A stretch of 64,000 nt of DNA from UBA12481 sp942493265. GTDB taxonomy: Bacteria; Bacteroidota; Bacteroidia; Bacteroidales; UBA12481. Location of the stretch: the NCBI GenBank assembly GCA_942493265.1, contig OW818688.1:1364001-1428000 (forward strand), written 5' to 3'. The position numbers were made by a program, and so were the translations under genes. The notes beneath the pieces are model-generated. The model did no database searches, was not told where the DNA came from, and saw nothing but the letters and a program-made list of their open reading frames with translations. Position 1 is the first letter of the stretch; every line of letters starts with the position of its first letter. Shown in pieces: positions 7,954 to 16,883 of the stretch.

Positions 7954-10206
7954 CTATTCCAGTTTCATTACCGATTCAACATAATTCCCCTTGTTGTCGA
8001 CCCCCTGTATGAGTATCTTCCGGGGAGATTTTAATTCAGGCTTCGGAAGTCTAAGCGAAACCGGTCCCGATCCGGTGATTTTCATTTCGGGATTCCAGAG
8101 CAACGTTGGATTATACCTCACCGCCGGATTCACTTCCTTCGCCACGCCTGCCCCCTGGGCCTGCTTCGTATCTATGTAGATAAGAGCCCCCGCATCCGCT
8201 GAAAATACCAGGATATCCGAAATCTTCTGCGTTACCCGGATATTGGCGATATCAAAGGTGCTGTAGGAGTTCAGTATGTCGGCGTTATATCCCTTCGGCG
8301 ACCCGTCGATGATGAACAGCGCCCCTTTCGGAAAATTCATGGAGTTATTCCCCTTTCCGAAAACAATCATGTTGTTTGAGAGGGTATACGGACTGATGGT
8401 CCGCAGAATACTCAGGATCGGAGTGCCGTTGTCGAGCTGCTGACGAACCCTGTCGCTCTGCGTCGGCTTGGATGGGATCATCCCGAGTTCCGCCAGCTGC
8501 GCGTCATTCCCTTTGATAAAGGAATAGAATTCAATATTTTCAACGGAGAAGTATTCATTCAGATACAGGTCTTTGTGATATTGCGCAACCAACTGCTCAA
8601 ACAGTCCGGGCGTATACTGCTTCATCACCCTGTTCCTGAAATCCCCTGCCCGCATATCCCCCTGTGGTTCCATGCCGGATTTAACCTGCTTCCGGCCGGT
8701 TGTGGCATCGGTCTGCGTAAGCATCAGATTGTCAATCATCTGTAAATCTATTCCTGCGGGATTTGAAAAATAGCCGTAGGGCAGCGCTGAGGCCATTGGA
8801 CCCAGCAAGAACCACGACACGATATCAGGCTCGCGGTTCCATCCCGGATTCATGATGCCATCCGTTACGGATACACTCAGGTTTGCCGGCACCGGAAATC
8901 CGGCTGCATCTTTTACCGTCACACTGATACTTCCCGAACCGCCCTTACCTTTTACCAGCGTGCTTTCAAGCCGGGTGAGGGGAGGGGCGATAAATACCGA
9001 TCGGCCGGCGAGGATCTTTTCTTCGCCTGTCAACAGGCTTACCCGAACGATGCCGCCATCCGGGTCGCCAACCGGCACCCGGAACATCAGGGAATCATCC
9101 GGCGCAACCGGTATCCTGGCCAGTATCCGTCCGCCGGATTCCGCTACTGCCATCAGCTGCTGATTGGCATGAGGAACATTGGTCCGGACCAGAAAATCCA
9201 GCGAACCTCCCGATTTCCCCCGGTAAATAAGCTGCACGCCATCGGCTTGCAATCCGGGAAGCGGTACCTCACGTGTAAATCCTGACGGCCGCGTGATCCT
9301 TACTTTCAGGGAGTCGGTTTTATGCGGTATCAGGTTAAAGGAGCCGAGGCCCATCTTATTACTACGGATACTATCCACGGGTTTGTTATCCCTGTCGATC
9401 ACAACTCCTGCAAATTCCAGCGGATTTCCCTGATAATCCTGTGCCCGGAATCCAACTTTTGTATCGAGACCATCGATCAGGCTGCCGCCCTCAGGAAAGA
9501 ATTTCAACGAAAATGGCATACCGGTGGCAGGAACCAGGATGGAGGCTGTGCCGGTGAATTTTTTATATTCAGCGGTAACCTCTATGATAATCAAGCCTTC
9601 ATCGGGTGTATACGGAATCCTCACCAGAAAACTGGAATTTCCATCTTCATCGGTTTTTCCAATGCCATTCTGGTAGGGCACCCCGTTTTTGCTGGCCAGA
9701 TACAGGAACTGTTCACTATTACATGGCTTTCTGTCGGGTAAACTGATATGAACGCTGAGCTCAACATTTTCCCCCGGCTCATAAAAGGGTTCATCGAGTT
9801 TCAGGGATACAAACAGACCGCGGAGTTTCGGATTCCTGACCAGCACCTTCCGGCTGAACACATCCTGCGTCGATCCATTTTCCATCCGGCTCGTATAGCC
9901 AAGCATCCGGTATTCGCCTTCGGGCAACGAATCGGGCATTATCACGGAGCCCGCAGCCTGATTATCACTGACCGCAAAATTTTCCTCAACAACGGGTTTG
10001 CCTGCCGGATTGAGCAGGTACACGAACAGTCTGCTGCTAACGGCACCTGACGAATATCCCGGTTTAACATAAGCCTTGAACTTCATCTCATCCAACGGAC
10101 CATAAATATCCCGGTCGGTATGAATATATACCTGCTCCCCAGTGGTTTGCCCGGCTAATCTCCCGATAGCCGCGATCAGCATCAGTACCGGCAGAAAATA
10201 TTTCAT
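7954..10206 (-). CDS. Secreted MG2-like protein with C-terminal TonB-plug-like domain
   Basis: A 750-residue exported protein (signal peptide MKYFLPVLMLIAAIGRLAGQ, ATG 10206). The first domain has the macroglobulin-type opening EQVYIHTDRDIYGPLDEMKFKAYV, and further Ig-like beta domains follow (for example FYEPGENVELSVHI). Near the C-terminus there is a plug-like stretch (ALFIIDGSPKGYNADILNSY, then IANIRVTQKISDILVF and ALIYIDT) resembling the TonB-dependent receptor plug, but no beta-barrel follows. This architecture is seen across Bacteroidota as an uncharacterised MG2-plus-plug family. It may sit in the periplasm or on the outer membrane and pair with other proteins; function unknown. Not operonic with the genes on either side, which are on the other strand. 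Confidence 0.72.
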   Translation of the reverse strand: MKYFLPVLMLIAAIGRLAGQTTGEQVYIHTDRDIYGPLDEMKFKAYVKPGYSSGAVSSRLFVYLLNPAGKPVVEENFAVSDNQAAGSVIMPDSLPEGEYRMLGYTSRMENGSTQDVFSRKVLVRNPKLRGLFVSLKLDEPFYEPGENVELSVHISLPDRKPCNSEQFLYLASKNGVPYQNGIGKTDEDGNSSFLVRIPYTPDEGLIIIEVTAEYKKFTGTASILVPATGMPFSLKFFPEGGSLIDGLDTKVGFRAQDYQGNPLEFAGVVIDRDNKPVDSIRSNKMGLGSFNLIPHKTDSLKVRITRPSGFTREVPLPGLQADGVQLIYRGKSGGSLDFLVRTNVPHANQQLMAVAESGGRILARIPVAPDDSLMFRVPVGDPDGGIVRVSLLTGEEKILAGRSVFIAPPLTRLESTLVKGKGGSGSISVTVKDAAGFPVPANLSVSVTDGIMNPGWNREPDIVSWFLLGPMASALPYGYFSNPAGIDLQMIDNLMLTQTDATTGRKQVKSGMEPQGDMRAGDFRNRVMKQYTPGLFEQLVAQYHKDLYLNEYFSVENIEFYSFIKGNDAQLAELGMIPSKPTQSDRVRQQLDNGTPILSILRTISPYTLSNNMIVFGKGNNSMNFPKGALFIIDGSPKGYNADILNSYSTFDIANIRVTQKISDILVFSADAGALIYIDTKQAQGAGVAKEVNPAVRYNPTLLWNPEMKITGSGPVSLRLPKPELKSPRKILIQGVDNKGNYVESVMKLE

Positions 10207-10270
10207 CTGGAATTGTTTTAAAGAAATTTCAAACAAAGTTAACCGATTACGGCATTTTCACGGGCACTTC

Positions 10271-10385
10271 ACCTCCCCCTGCCCCCTCCTTAGAAAGGAG
10301 GGGGGTAATTCAACTGCCGGGCTTACTACTAATCCCGACCAGAAGTAGCACCCCCCTCCTTTCTAAGGAGGGGGCAGGGGGAGGT
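10271..10385. mobile_element. 115-bp palindromic MITE-like element, copy 1
   Basis: Perfect 35-bp inverted repeats (10271-10305 and 10351-10385) flank a 45-bp centre. Each arm also folds on itself (CCCCCTCCTT / AAGGAGGGGG, 3-nt loop). A second copy of the same total length lies at 27609-27723, with its 45-bp centre in the opposite orientation and clearly related. It encodes nothing. No convincing target-site duplication is visible. A run related to the CTCGGAG repeat family follows at about 10402. Confidence 0.85.
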
Positions 10386-10466
10386 CGGCAGGTGGAGGTG
10401 TCCTCGGAGAAGTGTATGAAAAAGTGCCAACAGATGACTAAATTGTTGCCCAATTATTTTTAGGTC

Positions 10467-12722
10467 ATGAAAAAGCAATTCCTCCTCCTTCTGCTCATCT
10501 CAGTATCTGCCCGGATGATGCTTCCCGGTCAGTCCGACCCGGCTAGTTATGCCGATCCTTTCACCGGAACCTCGAACTCCCGATGGATGCTGGGGCCCTA
10601 TGCCTGCGTGCCGTTCGGTATGGTGCAGCTCGGACCGGACAACCAATCAGGCGGATGGATGGGCGGATACGAATACTCGGTAGGTAATGTTTCCGGATTC
10701 AGTCATATCCATGCCTGGACAATGGGCGGACTGATGATCATGCCTGCCGCTCAGGATCTTACCGTTACCGACGGCGCCGTCGACCGGCCATACCGCGGAG
10801 CCGGAGCCGGTTACCATTCGCGTATCATCAAGGAAACCGAAAAGGCTTCACCGGGATACTATTCGGTGGATCTGTATGACGCATACATGAAGGCCGAAAT
10901 GACCGCCTCCACCCGCTGCGGATTTTTCCGTTTTACCGCTCAGAAGGATTATAACTACCGCATAATGATGGATATGGCTTTTCCGTCGGAGTATAATTTC
11001 GTGCTGGATTCTGCCGTCATCAGCAAGGTGAGCGATAGGGAAGTTGAAGGATTTGCCCAATGCCATGTCGGAACCTGGAACCAGTATACCGTGTATTTTG
11101 TGGTGCGGCTCAACAAGCCGTTTATCTCATTCAACGGATGGAATTCCAACGGTATTATGAACGAGGTCAGCCGGATCGATGGTCGTGAAGAGGCCGGGGC
11201 ATTCGTCACCTGGACAGGCAAAGCAGGCGAAGAACTATTGATGCAAACCGCTATATCACTGGTAGATATAGAAGGCGCCCGGATCAATATGAAAGCCGAA
11301 ATGGATCCTTTCCGCTGGGATTTCAATGCCGCAGCTGCAAGCGCCCGCAGCCAGTGGAACAAACTTTTTTCAGCCATAACCGTTGAAGGGGGTACCGATG
11401 AAAACCGCCGGAAGTTTTATACTAACCTCTACCGCAGCTATTGTTCCAAGCAAACCTGGAACGATGCCGATGGCCGCTACTGCGATCCCAAAGAGGTGAT
11501 CCGTCAGCTCCCTGCCGGAACCTCCATCTACGGAGGTGATGCCTTCTGGAATACTTTCTGGAACCTGAACAGCTTGTGGGCACTGGTGTCGCCCGAAATT
11601 CTCCATAACTGGGTGGTCACCCAGCTGGAGCTGTACAAAAATACGGGCTGGACTTCCAACGGACCCACCGGACTGGAACTGTCGGGCATCATGGATGTTT
11701 CGCACGAAATCGCCCTTCTGACTGGCGCCTGGCAGATGGGCATCCGGAATTACGATGCTGAAGCCGTTTACCAGGCCATCAAACATGCCGTTGATGTTCA
11801 GGGAGGCAAACTCCGTCCCTGGACCGCCGCCGCCGGCAACTTTTTTCAGGACTCGTACAAAAAACTGGGCTATGTGCCCTTTGAGGAGGGTGCGGCCTGC
11901 CAGACCCTGGATTATGCCTTCAATGATTTCTGCGTGGCCCAGCTGGCAAAGGCGCTTGGAAAAAAGGCCGATTATGAATTCTATCTGAAACGCTCCGAAA
12001 ACTGGCGGAACCAGTTCAATATGGACCTAAAATGGAGTATCCCCCGCGACGCCAAAGGAAACTGGCTTACCGGATACTCCCCTTTTTCGGCTCAGCACTG
12101 GATCGAAGGCAACGGCTGGCAATATTCGTTTTATGTACCCCATAATGTACCCGGACTGGTGGAGGCCATGGGCAAAGATCTGTTTAACAAGCGTCTGGAG
12201 GAGGGGTTTGAGAAATCCCGTCCATTCAGCTATGCCGCACACGCCCTCGACCGCACGGAAGGACAGCTCGCAGAATTTTACATCAACCATGGAAACGAAG
12301 TCAATATGCAGGCTGCCTGGCTGTTCAATTATTCCGGAAAACCCCGTCTCACCCAGAAATACGTACGCGAAATCCTGAATACCTATTACGGCTCCGATCC
12401 CTATCACGGCTGGGAAGGCGATGAGGATGAAGGTCAGATGGGCGCCTGGTTTGTGATGAGTTCCATCGGACTCTTCTCGATGGACGGCGGCACCAGTGCC
12501 GATCCTGTTTTCGACCTCAGCACCCCGCTCTTCGATAAAATCACCCTCCGTTTCGACGATAAATATTACGGCGGCAAAACATTCACCATCGAAACCCGCA
12601 ACTTATCTGAAAAATCCATCTACATAAAATCCGCCAACCTCAATGGCCGCAAACTCGACCAGCTGAAATTACGCTTTGCCGATATTGTTAAGGGAGGGAA
12701 GCTGGTGATAGAAACAGAGTAG
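10467..12722 (+). CDS. Glycoside hydrolase family 92 (alpha-mannosidase type)
   Basis: A 751-residue secreted enzyme of GH92, a family of calcium-dependent exo-alpha-mannosidases. Signal peptide MKKQFLLLLLISVSAR..PGQ. The N-terminal beta-sandwich shows family phrases (YADPFTGTSNS, CVPFGMVQLGPD, YSVGNVSGFSHIH), and the (alpha/alpha)6 domain shows the catalytic region INHGNEVNMQAAWLFNYSGKP and the acidic loop GWEGDEDEGQMGAWFVMSSIGLF. In characterised members these loops read GNEPxH and GN(D/E)DxGQMSAW; here the proline/histidine after GNE and some loop residues differ, so linkage or even substrate may be shifted. Length is normal for the family. Stands alone in its orientation, between repeat-rich intergenic regions. 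With the sialidase and GH2 enzyme it points to breakdown of glycoprotein-type glycans or mannans. Confidence 0.9.
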   Translation: MKKQFLLLLLISVSARMMLPGQSDPASYADPFTGTSNSRWMLGPYACVPFGMVQLGPDNQSGGWMGGYEYSVGNVSGFSHIHAWTMGGLMIMPAAQDLTVTDGAVDRPYRGAGAGYHSRIIKETEKASPGYYSVDLYDAYMKAEMTASTRCGFFRFTAQKDYNYRIMMDMAFPSEYNFVLDSAVISKVSDREVEGFAQCHVGTWNQYTVYFVVRLNKPFISFNGWNSNGIMNEVSRIDGREEAGAFVTWTGKAGEELLMQTAISLVDIEGARINMKAEMDPFRWDFNAAAASARSQWNKLFSAITVEGGTDENRRKFYTNLYRSYCSKQTWNDADGRYCDPKEVIRQLPAGTSIYGGDAFWNTFWNLNSLWALVSPEILHNWVVTQLELYKNTGWTSNGPTGLELSGIMDVSHEIALLTGAWQMGIRNYDAEAVYQAIKHAVDVQGGKLRPWTAAAGNFFQDSYKKLGYVPFEEGAACQTLDYAFNDFCVAQLAKALGKKADYEFYLKRSENWRNQFNMDLKWSIPRDAKGNWLTGYSPFSAQHWIEGNGWQYSFYVPHNVPGLVEAMGKDLFNKRLEEGFEKSRPFSYAAHALDRTEGQLAEFYINHGNEVNMQAAWLFNYSGKPRLTQKYVREILNTYYGSDPYHGWEGDEDEGQMGAWFVMSSIGLFSMDGGTSADPVFDLSTPLFDKITLRFDDKYYGGKTFTIETRNLSEKSIYIKSANLNGRKLDQLKLRFADIVKGGKLVIETE

Positions 12723-13040
12723 TACTCAGTCACCCTCGGAGAGCTGTCATCCCCGCGAAGGCGGGGACCGCCCTCCCTACCACGAATGTCCCTCGGAGAA
12801 GTGTCATCCCCGCGAAGGCGGGGACCGCTTCGCTCTAATGAGGGGCCCTTGGGTGCTCGCTCAACGCTGCTCCGAATTGAATTGGTGACAGCTCTCAAAA
12901 GCCTCGGAGTAGCGTGACGGGGTCCCCGCCTTCGCGGGGATGACAACTCTCCGAGGGTGCCTAGGTGGTAGATGACAACTCTCCGAGGGTGACTCGGTGG
13001 CAGATGACACCTCTCCGAGGGCGCCTCAGTGCCATCCCCC
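12723..13040. repeat. Intergenic cluster of CTCGGAG hairpin repeats
   Basis: This 318-bp gap contains no plausible gene. It holds direct and inverted copies of a module CCTCGGAGAAGTGTCAT followed by the hairpin CCCCGC-GAAG-GCGGGG. Clear copies lie at about 12735-12772 and 12791-12826, with an inverted copy at 12921-12957; short half-copies (AACTCTCCGAGGGTG) recur to 13023. The same family, with a different but still paired stem, is found at 39667-40960 and 58862-58917. Confidence 0.8.
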
Positions 13041-13931
13041 TTACCCTAAAATTTCCCCGATCTCCCCGATAACCTTCGCCGACTCCGGAAGGCCCAGAAT
13101 CATCCATACGTGAAGCATTTCAGGATATTCAAAATAATTTACCGGAATGCCCTGCGCGTCACATAGTGTCTTGAATTTTTTCGCATCGGGCCAAAGAACA
13201 TCCCGCGTACCGGTAAACAAGGTGATTTTTCCAAGATTGCGGCAGTCTCCATAAATGGGACTCACCCGGGGATCTTTTACCGAAAGATCTTTTGCATAGG
13301 CTTTTCCGGCAGCTACAAGACCGTTCACCGGCAGAAACGGATCTCTTTTCTCAACAGCCGGAATGCCGGGATTGGTCATGCTGATATCCAGCCACGGTGA
13401 AAGCAGGATAATGTGTCCGGGCTGTACCAGCTGCCTGTCCCTCAAGTTCTGGGCATATGCCAGCGCAATTCCTCCTCCGGCCGAATCTCCCATCAGAATC
13501 AAATTCTCCGGTGCATGTTTTGTGATCAGGTCATGGTAAATGAGGTCAACCGTTTCAAATACCTCCCGGTAACTGCTGCCGGGGGCCAGCGGGTAATCAG
13601 GCACAACCACCGTACAGCCGGTTTCCGCGATCAGGGAATCAATATAATCCCAGTGCTGCTTAACTGCAGACTGCAGGTAGGCCCCGCCGTGAAAATACAA
13701 TATCACCTTTGGGCTGGTGCTCGGTTCCGTGCCAATTGTAAATACCTTGGAGTTAAGTGCCTTGGAGGTAATTATCTGGTAATGGTTTACCAGTTTTTTT
13801 GAGGAAAAAGGTTCCGCCTGCTTTTCAGGGCGTTTTCCGGTTTTGATCACCTCAAGAAATTTCTTTTCAACGGTTGTCCGGTAGTTGATGATCCTCATCA
13901 CTCCGTATAACACACGGCTCATAATACTCAT
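13041..13931 (-). CDS. Alpha/beta hydrolase of the hormone-sensitive lipase type (esterase)
   Basis: A 296-residue alpha/beta-hydrolase. The oxyanion-hole motif is HGGAY (about residue 80), the nucleophile elbow GDSAGGG (about 146-152), the likely acid is the Asp in TGTRDVLWPDA and the likely base the His in EMLHVW, so the Ser-Asp-His triad is complete. This is the HSL (family IV) type, acting on short-chain esters; physiological substrate unknown. No signal peptide: the N-terminal MSIMSRVLYGVMRIINYRTTV is a short amphipathic helix as in related esterases. ATG 13931 or 13922 are both possible. Monocistronic, downstream of repeats on one side and divergent from the gene at 14011. Confidence 0.88.
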   Translation of the reverse strand: MSIMSRVLYGVMRIINYRTTVEKKFLEVIKTGKRPEKQAEPFSSKKLVNHYQIITSKALNSKVFTIGTEPSTSPKVILYFHGGAYLQSAVKQHWDYIDSLIAETGCTVVVPDYPLAPGSSYREVFETVDLIYHDLITKHAPENLILMGDSAGGGIALAYAQNLRDRQLVQPGHIILLSPWLDISMTNPGIPAVEKRDPFLPVNGLVAAGKAYAKDLSVKDPRVSPIYGDCRNLGKITLFTGTRDVLWPDAKKFKTLCDAQGIPVNYFEYPEMLHVWMILGLPESAKVIGEIGEILG

Positions 13932-13979
13932 ATCCGGCAGATTTAAAACCCAAATATCACCAATGAAACGGGTAATCCC

Positions 13980-13987
13980 TATCTTTG
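13980..13987 (+). promoter_or_regulatory. Perfect -7 element TAnnTTTG upstream of 14011
   Basis: TATCTTTG matches the Bacteroidota -7 consensus exactly and lies 23 nt before the ATG at 14011. No clear TTTG -33 box is seen at the right distance. Confidence 0.4.
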
Positions 13988-14010
13988 GTCGAAATGAAAA
14001 AGATTAACTA

Positions 14011-15033
14011 ATGAAATTATTCAGCCGCATATTTGTTTCCGCACTAATGATGGTATGGCTTTGCGGAGCCTCCTTTGCTCAGGAATCTGCCGATACAACC
14101 GTCGTACTCCATAAGGTCGTCAAGCTCGATGGCCATGCCTTTATCGGAAAAATCATCTCCCAGGATGCCCGCGAAGTGCTCATCGAAACCAAGGAAACCG
14201 GATTGGTGTATATTCCCAAACATGAAATCAAAGGGATATTCGAAATCAAACCGGGCGAAAGTGTTGGCATCGGAGATCTGTTTTCTACCCGTTATTTCCT
14301 TACAACCAACGGGTTCCCCGTTAAAAAGGGAGATAATTATGTTCAGTGGAACCTCTTCGGACCGGATTTCCAATTCGGGATCGCCGAAAACCTGGGCGTG
14401 GGTATCATGACCTCGTGGGTGGGAATGCCCATCATCGGGACAGCCAAATACAGCATCAAACTGGGTAAAAATTTGTCGGGCGGATTCGGATTCCTTGCCG
14501 GTACCGGATCCTGGGCTTATCCTGAATTTGGACTGCTGCTGCCTTTCGGGATGTTCACCATCGGCAACCGTACGAATAATATCAATTTTTCGGCCGGATA
14601 CGGAGCCCTGTTCAGTGAACAAAGCCACAGCCTTTATACCCTGCTGGATATCCCGGGCGATTATTCAACCAATACCTATACCGAAAAATACGAAACCTAT
14701 AATAACACGGATGGCCGTCCGCTCTTTTCCGTGGCCGGGATTTTCCGCCTGAACAGCAAGTTCAGCTTTGTTTTCGACTCATTCATCATGTTGGCTGGCA
14801 AGGATAAAACCGTCACGAGCCTCGTGCAGACGGAAGCAGTATGGCCAAATAAAGTGACATATATGCTTGTAGATGAGGTTGTAGAACAAAATCCATTGAT
14901 CGTGCTTGCTCCGGGATTGCGCTTTCAGGCTAATGAAAGAAGCTCCTTCCAGTTCGGATTTACCGGGGTTCATTTCGATGGTGAATTTGTGCCTTTTCCT
15001 ATTCCAATGGTTCAGTGGTTCGTTAAAATATAG
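14011..15033 (+). CDS. Exported protein of unknown function, beta-barrel-like
   Basis: I do not recognise this 340-residue protein. It has a signal peptide (MKLFSRIFVSALMMVWLCGASFAQ), then about 50 residues forming a small strand-rich module (VKLDGHAFIGKIISQDAREVLI, LVYIPKHEIKGI), and a remainder of alternating hydrophobic/aromatic strands rich in glycine (for example FQFGIAENLGVGIMTSW, GGFGFLAGTGSWAYPEFG) ending in an aromatic-rich strand (MVQWFVKI), as in small outer-membrane barrels. The short N-terminal module resembles modules found before barrels in other Bacteroidota proteins. It has its own -7 element and ends 50 bp before the ECF sigma factor, so read-through into the sigma-factor operon is possible. 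Confidence 0.6.
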   Translation: MKLFSRIFVSALMMVWLCGASFAQESADTTVVLHKVVKLDGHAFIGKIISQDAREVLIETKETGLVYIPKHEIKGIFEIKPGESVGIGDLFSTRYFLTTNGFPVKKGDNYVQWNLFGPDFQFGIAENLGVGIMTSWVGMPIIGTAKYSIKLGKNLSGGFGFLAGTGSWAYPEFGLLLPFGMFTIGNRTNNINFSAGYGALFSEQSHSLYTLLDIPGDYSTNTYTEKYETYNNTDGRPLFSVAGIFRLNSKFSFVFDSFIMLAGKDKTVTSLVQTEAVWPNKVTYMLVDEVVEQNPLIVLAPGLRFQANERSSFQFGFTGVHFDGEFVPFPIPMVQWFVKI

Positions 15034-15083
15034 AACTTCGGGTTCGATAAGTGCGTCTGGAGTTATGTAAGTGCCGCTAGGGA

Positions 15084-15641
15084 ATGATAAATTTTGAGCA
15101 GAAATTCCGCAGGTTGTTTGAATTGTACTTTTACCCGCTGAAGGCACATGCCCGCCATTTTACGGGCAGCTCCCAGATCGCGGAAGATATCGTTCAGGAT
15201 GCTTTCGTCCACCTCTGGGAATTGCGCGAGAATTTCGATTTTGAACGATCAGTTAAATCGTGGCTCTATCAAACTGTTCATAATCAGTGCATAAACTTCC
15301 TCAAACACCGTCAGGTGGAGGAAAGATTCCGCGAAACCATCCAGCTGAAAATCCGCGAAGCTGAACTCTATAACCAGGAAATCTGCGATCAGCAGCCCGA
15401 CCTGCTGGCCGATGAGGAGTTCTCAAAGAGATTGACCACCGCTATTGATGCCCTGCCCGATCGGTGCCGCAAAACTTTTGTCCTCAGCCGCCAAACCGGC
15501 CTCTCAAACCGCGAGATTGCCGCTGAAATGGATATATCCCTGAAAGCTGTTGAACGAAATATGACCCGGGCTCTCACTTTTCTCCGCGGAGCTCTGCGTG
15601 ATATGTTGATTATAGTATTGATGATCAGGCTGATAGATTAG
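15084..15641 (+). CDS. ECF RNA polymerase sigma factor of the FecI/SusCD-linked type
   Basis: A 185-residue sigma-70 family factor with region 2 (FELYFYPLKAHARHFTGS, IAEDIVQDAFVHLWE, SWLYQTVHNQCINFL) and region 4 (ALPDRCRKTFVLSRQTGLSNREIAAEMDISLKAVERNM). There is no region 3, as expected for ECF factors. The next gene is a FecR anti-sigma factor and the one after is a SusC with an STN domain, so it very probably directs transcription of this glycan-uptake locus when SusC senses substrate. The ATG at 15084 is the first in frame. Normal family length. Confidence 0.93.
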   Translation: MINFEQKFRRLFELYFYPLKAHARHFTGSSQIAEDIVQDAFVHLWELRENFDFERSVKSWLYQTVHNQCINFLKHRQVEERFRETIQLKIREAELYNQEICDQQPDLLADEEFSKRLTTAIDALPDRCRKTFVLSRQTGLSNREIAAEMDISLKAVERNMTRALTFLRGALRDMLIIVLMIRLID

Positions 15642-15722
15642 TATTCCCAATGACTTATATTTTTTTATATCACGATGTGGGGTTTACCCATGGGTTGAAT
15701 GTTTCATTTAAGTATGCGAAAA

Positions 15723-16883
15723 ATGAAAAACACAGAAATCAGCCAGGAGTGGATCATACGAAGCTTTTCTTCGGATCTGTCCAATTCTGAAAGGAAAAAA
15801 CTCGTTGAATGGCTCGAGTCGGATCCGGAAAATTTTGCGGAGTATAATAAACTGAAATCCATTTGGGACCAATCGGCCCAGCTTTTGTCGACCGATCCGG
15901 ATGAATTTGAAAAGTCGTGGCAGCTTTTCCTGAATACCATCCGTAAGGAATCCAAACCAACTGCGAGGCACCGCTTTCTATTTCTTCGGATAGCGGCCTC
16001 AGTAGCCATCCTTGCCGGACTCACCGCCACGCTCCTGTGGCTGGTGCCCCAATCAGGTAAGGAATCCCGCACCCTGATCACCGAAAGGGAACCCGAAAAA
16101 TCCTATATCATCACCGGCGAAGGACAGAAACTTATCCTGCCCGATGATCAGACGGAGATCCGCTACGATAGTCTGGCCGCAAATCTCCCGGGGTTGAAAG
16201 CCGGCTCCCGTCAGGATCTTGCCAGCCCCCAGATGCTTGAACTGGTGGTTCCGCGAAGCCGAAGGATTACCCTGGTGCTGGCCGATGGATCAAAAGTCAA
16301 ACTGAACTCCGAATCGCGCCTCCGGTATCCTGATTATTTTACCGGTACCTCCCGAAATGTCACCCTTGAGGGGGAAGCCTTTTTTGATGTCAGAAAGGCG
16401 GAAGGAACCTCCTTCATAGTATCTACCCGTGAAATCAGCATCGAGGTGCTGGGCACCACCTTTAATGTTTCAGCCTATGCCGGGGAGTCCCAGATTTCAA
16501 CCACCCTCGTGGAGGGATCGGTTGCCCTGCGGGAAAATGGCGCCTCCGGAACCCATCTGCTGAAACCCAGCGAACGTGCAGTATATTCAATAGAAAGTAA
16601 TACCTTTAAGGTAGATTCGATTGATACAGAGCTCTATACTTCCTGGATCAACGGATACCTGAAATTTTCGAGCGAGTCCCTCGAACAGGTGATCAAAAAG
16701 CTGGTGAGGAATTATGGCGTTCCCATGGAAATCACCGATTCCACTTTAAAAAATTATAAATTCTCAGGTAAGCTGGGCTTGCAGGAAACAGTTAATCAGG
16801 TGCTTAACGTGATTCAGCTGGCTGCTCCCCTGGATTACCGTGAAGAATATGGAACGATATTAATCCTAAACAAAAAAGAATGA
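15723..16883 (+). CDS. FecR-family anti-sigma factor
   Basis: A 386-residue inner-membrane regulator. The cytoplasmic N-terminus (EWIIRSFSSDLSNSERKKLVEWLESDP) binds the sigma factor, one membrane helix follows (FLFLRIAASVAILAGLTATLLWLV), then the periplasmic FecR domain (LVLADGSKVKLNSESRLRYP, VTLEGEAFFDVRK, IEVLGTTFNVSAY) and a C-terminal DUF4974-type domain (FSSESLEQVIKKLVRNYGVPMEI) that resembles the STN fold it would contact. Several in-frame ATGs precede; 15723 gives the usual start. Its stop overlaps the SusC start by 4 bp (ATGA), so the two are translationally coupled. Confidence 0.92.
   Translation: MKNTEISQEWIIRSFSSDLSNSERKKLVEWLESDPENFAEYNKLKSIWDQSAQLLSTDPDEFEKSWQLFLNTIRKESKPTARHRFLFLRIAASVAILAGLTATLLWLVPQSGKESRTLITEREPEKSYIITGEGQKLILPDDQTEIRYDSLAANLPGLKAGSRQDLASPQMLELVVPRSRRITLVLADGSKVKLNSESRLRYPDYFTGTSRNVTLEGEAFFDVRKAEGTSFIVSTREISIEVLGTTFNVSAYAGESQISTTLVEGSVALRENGASGTHLLKPSERAVYSIESNTFKVDSIDTELYTSWINGYLKFSSESLEQVIKKLVRNYGVPMEITDSTLKNYKFSGKLGLQETVNQVLNVIQLAAPLDYREEYGTILILNKKE

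Noticed and set aside
12620..12946. A 108-codon minus-strand frame over the end of the GH92 gene and the following repeats
   Set aside because: Most of it is the hairpin module read as SSPRRRGPRHATP, a common artefact of such repeats.
14044..14628. A 194-codon antisense frame inside the exported protein gene at 14011
   Set aside because: It overlaps a gene with a signal peptide and barrel-like pattern and shows no recognisable domain.
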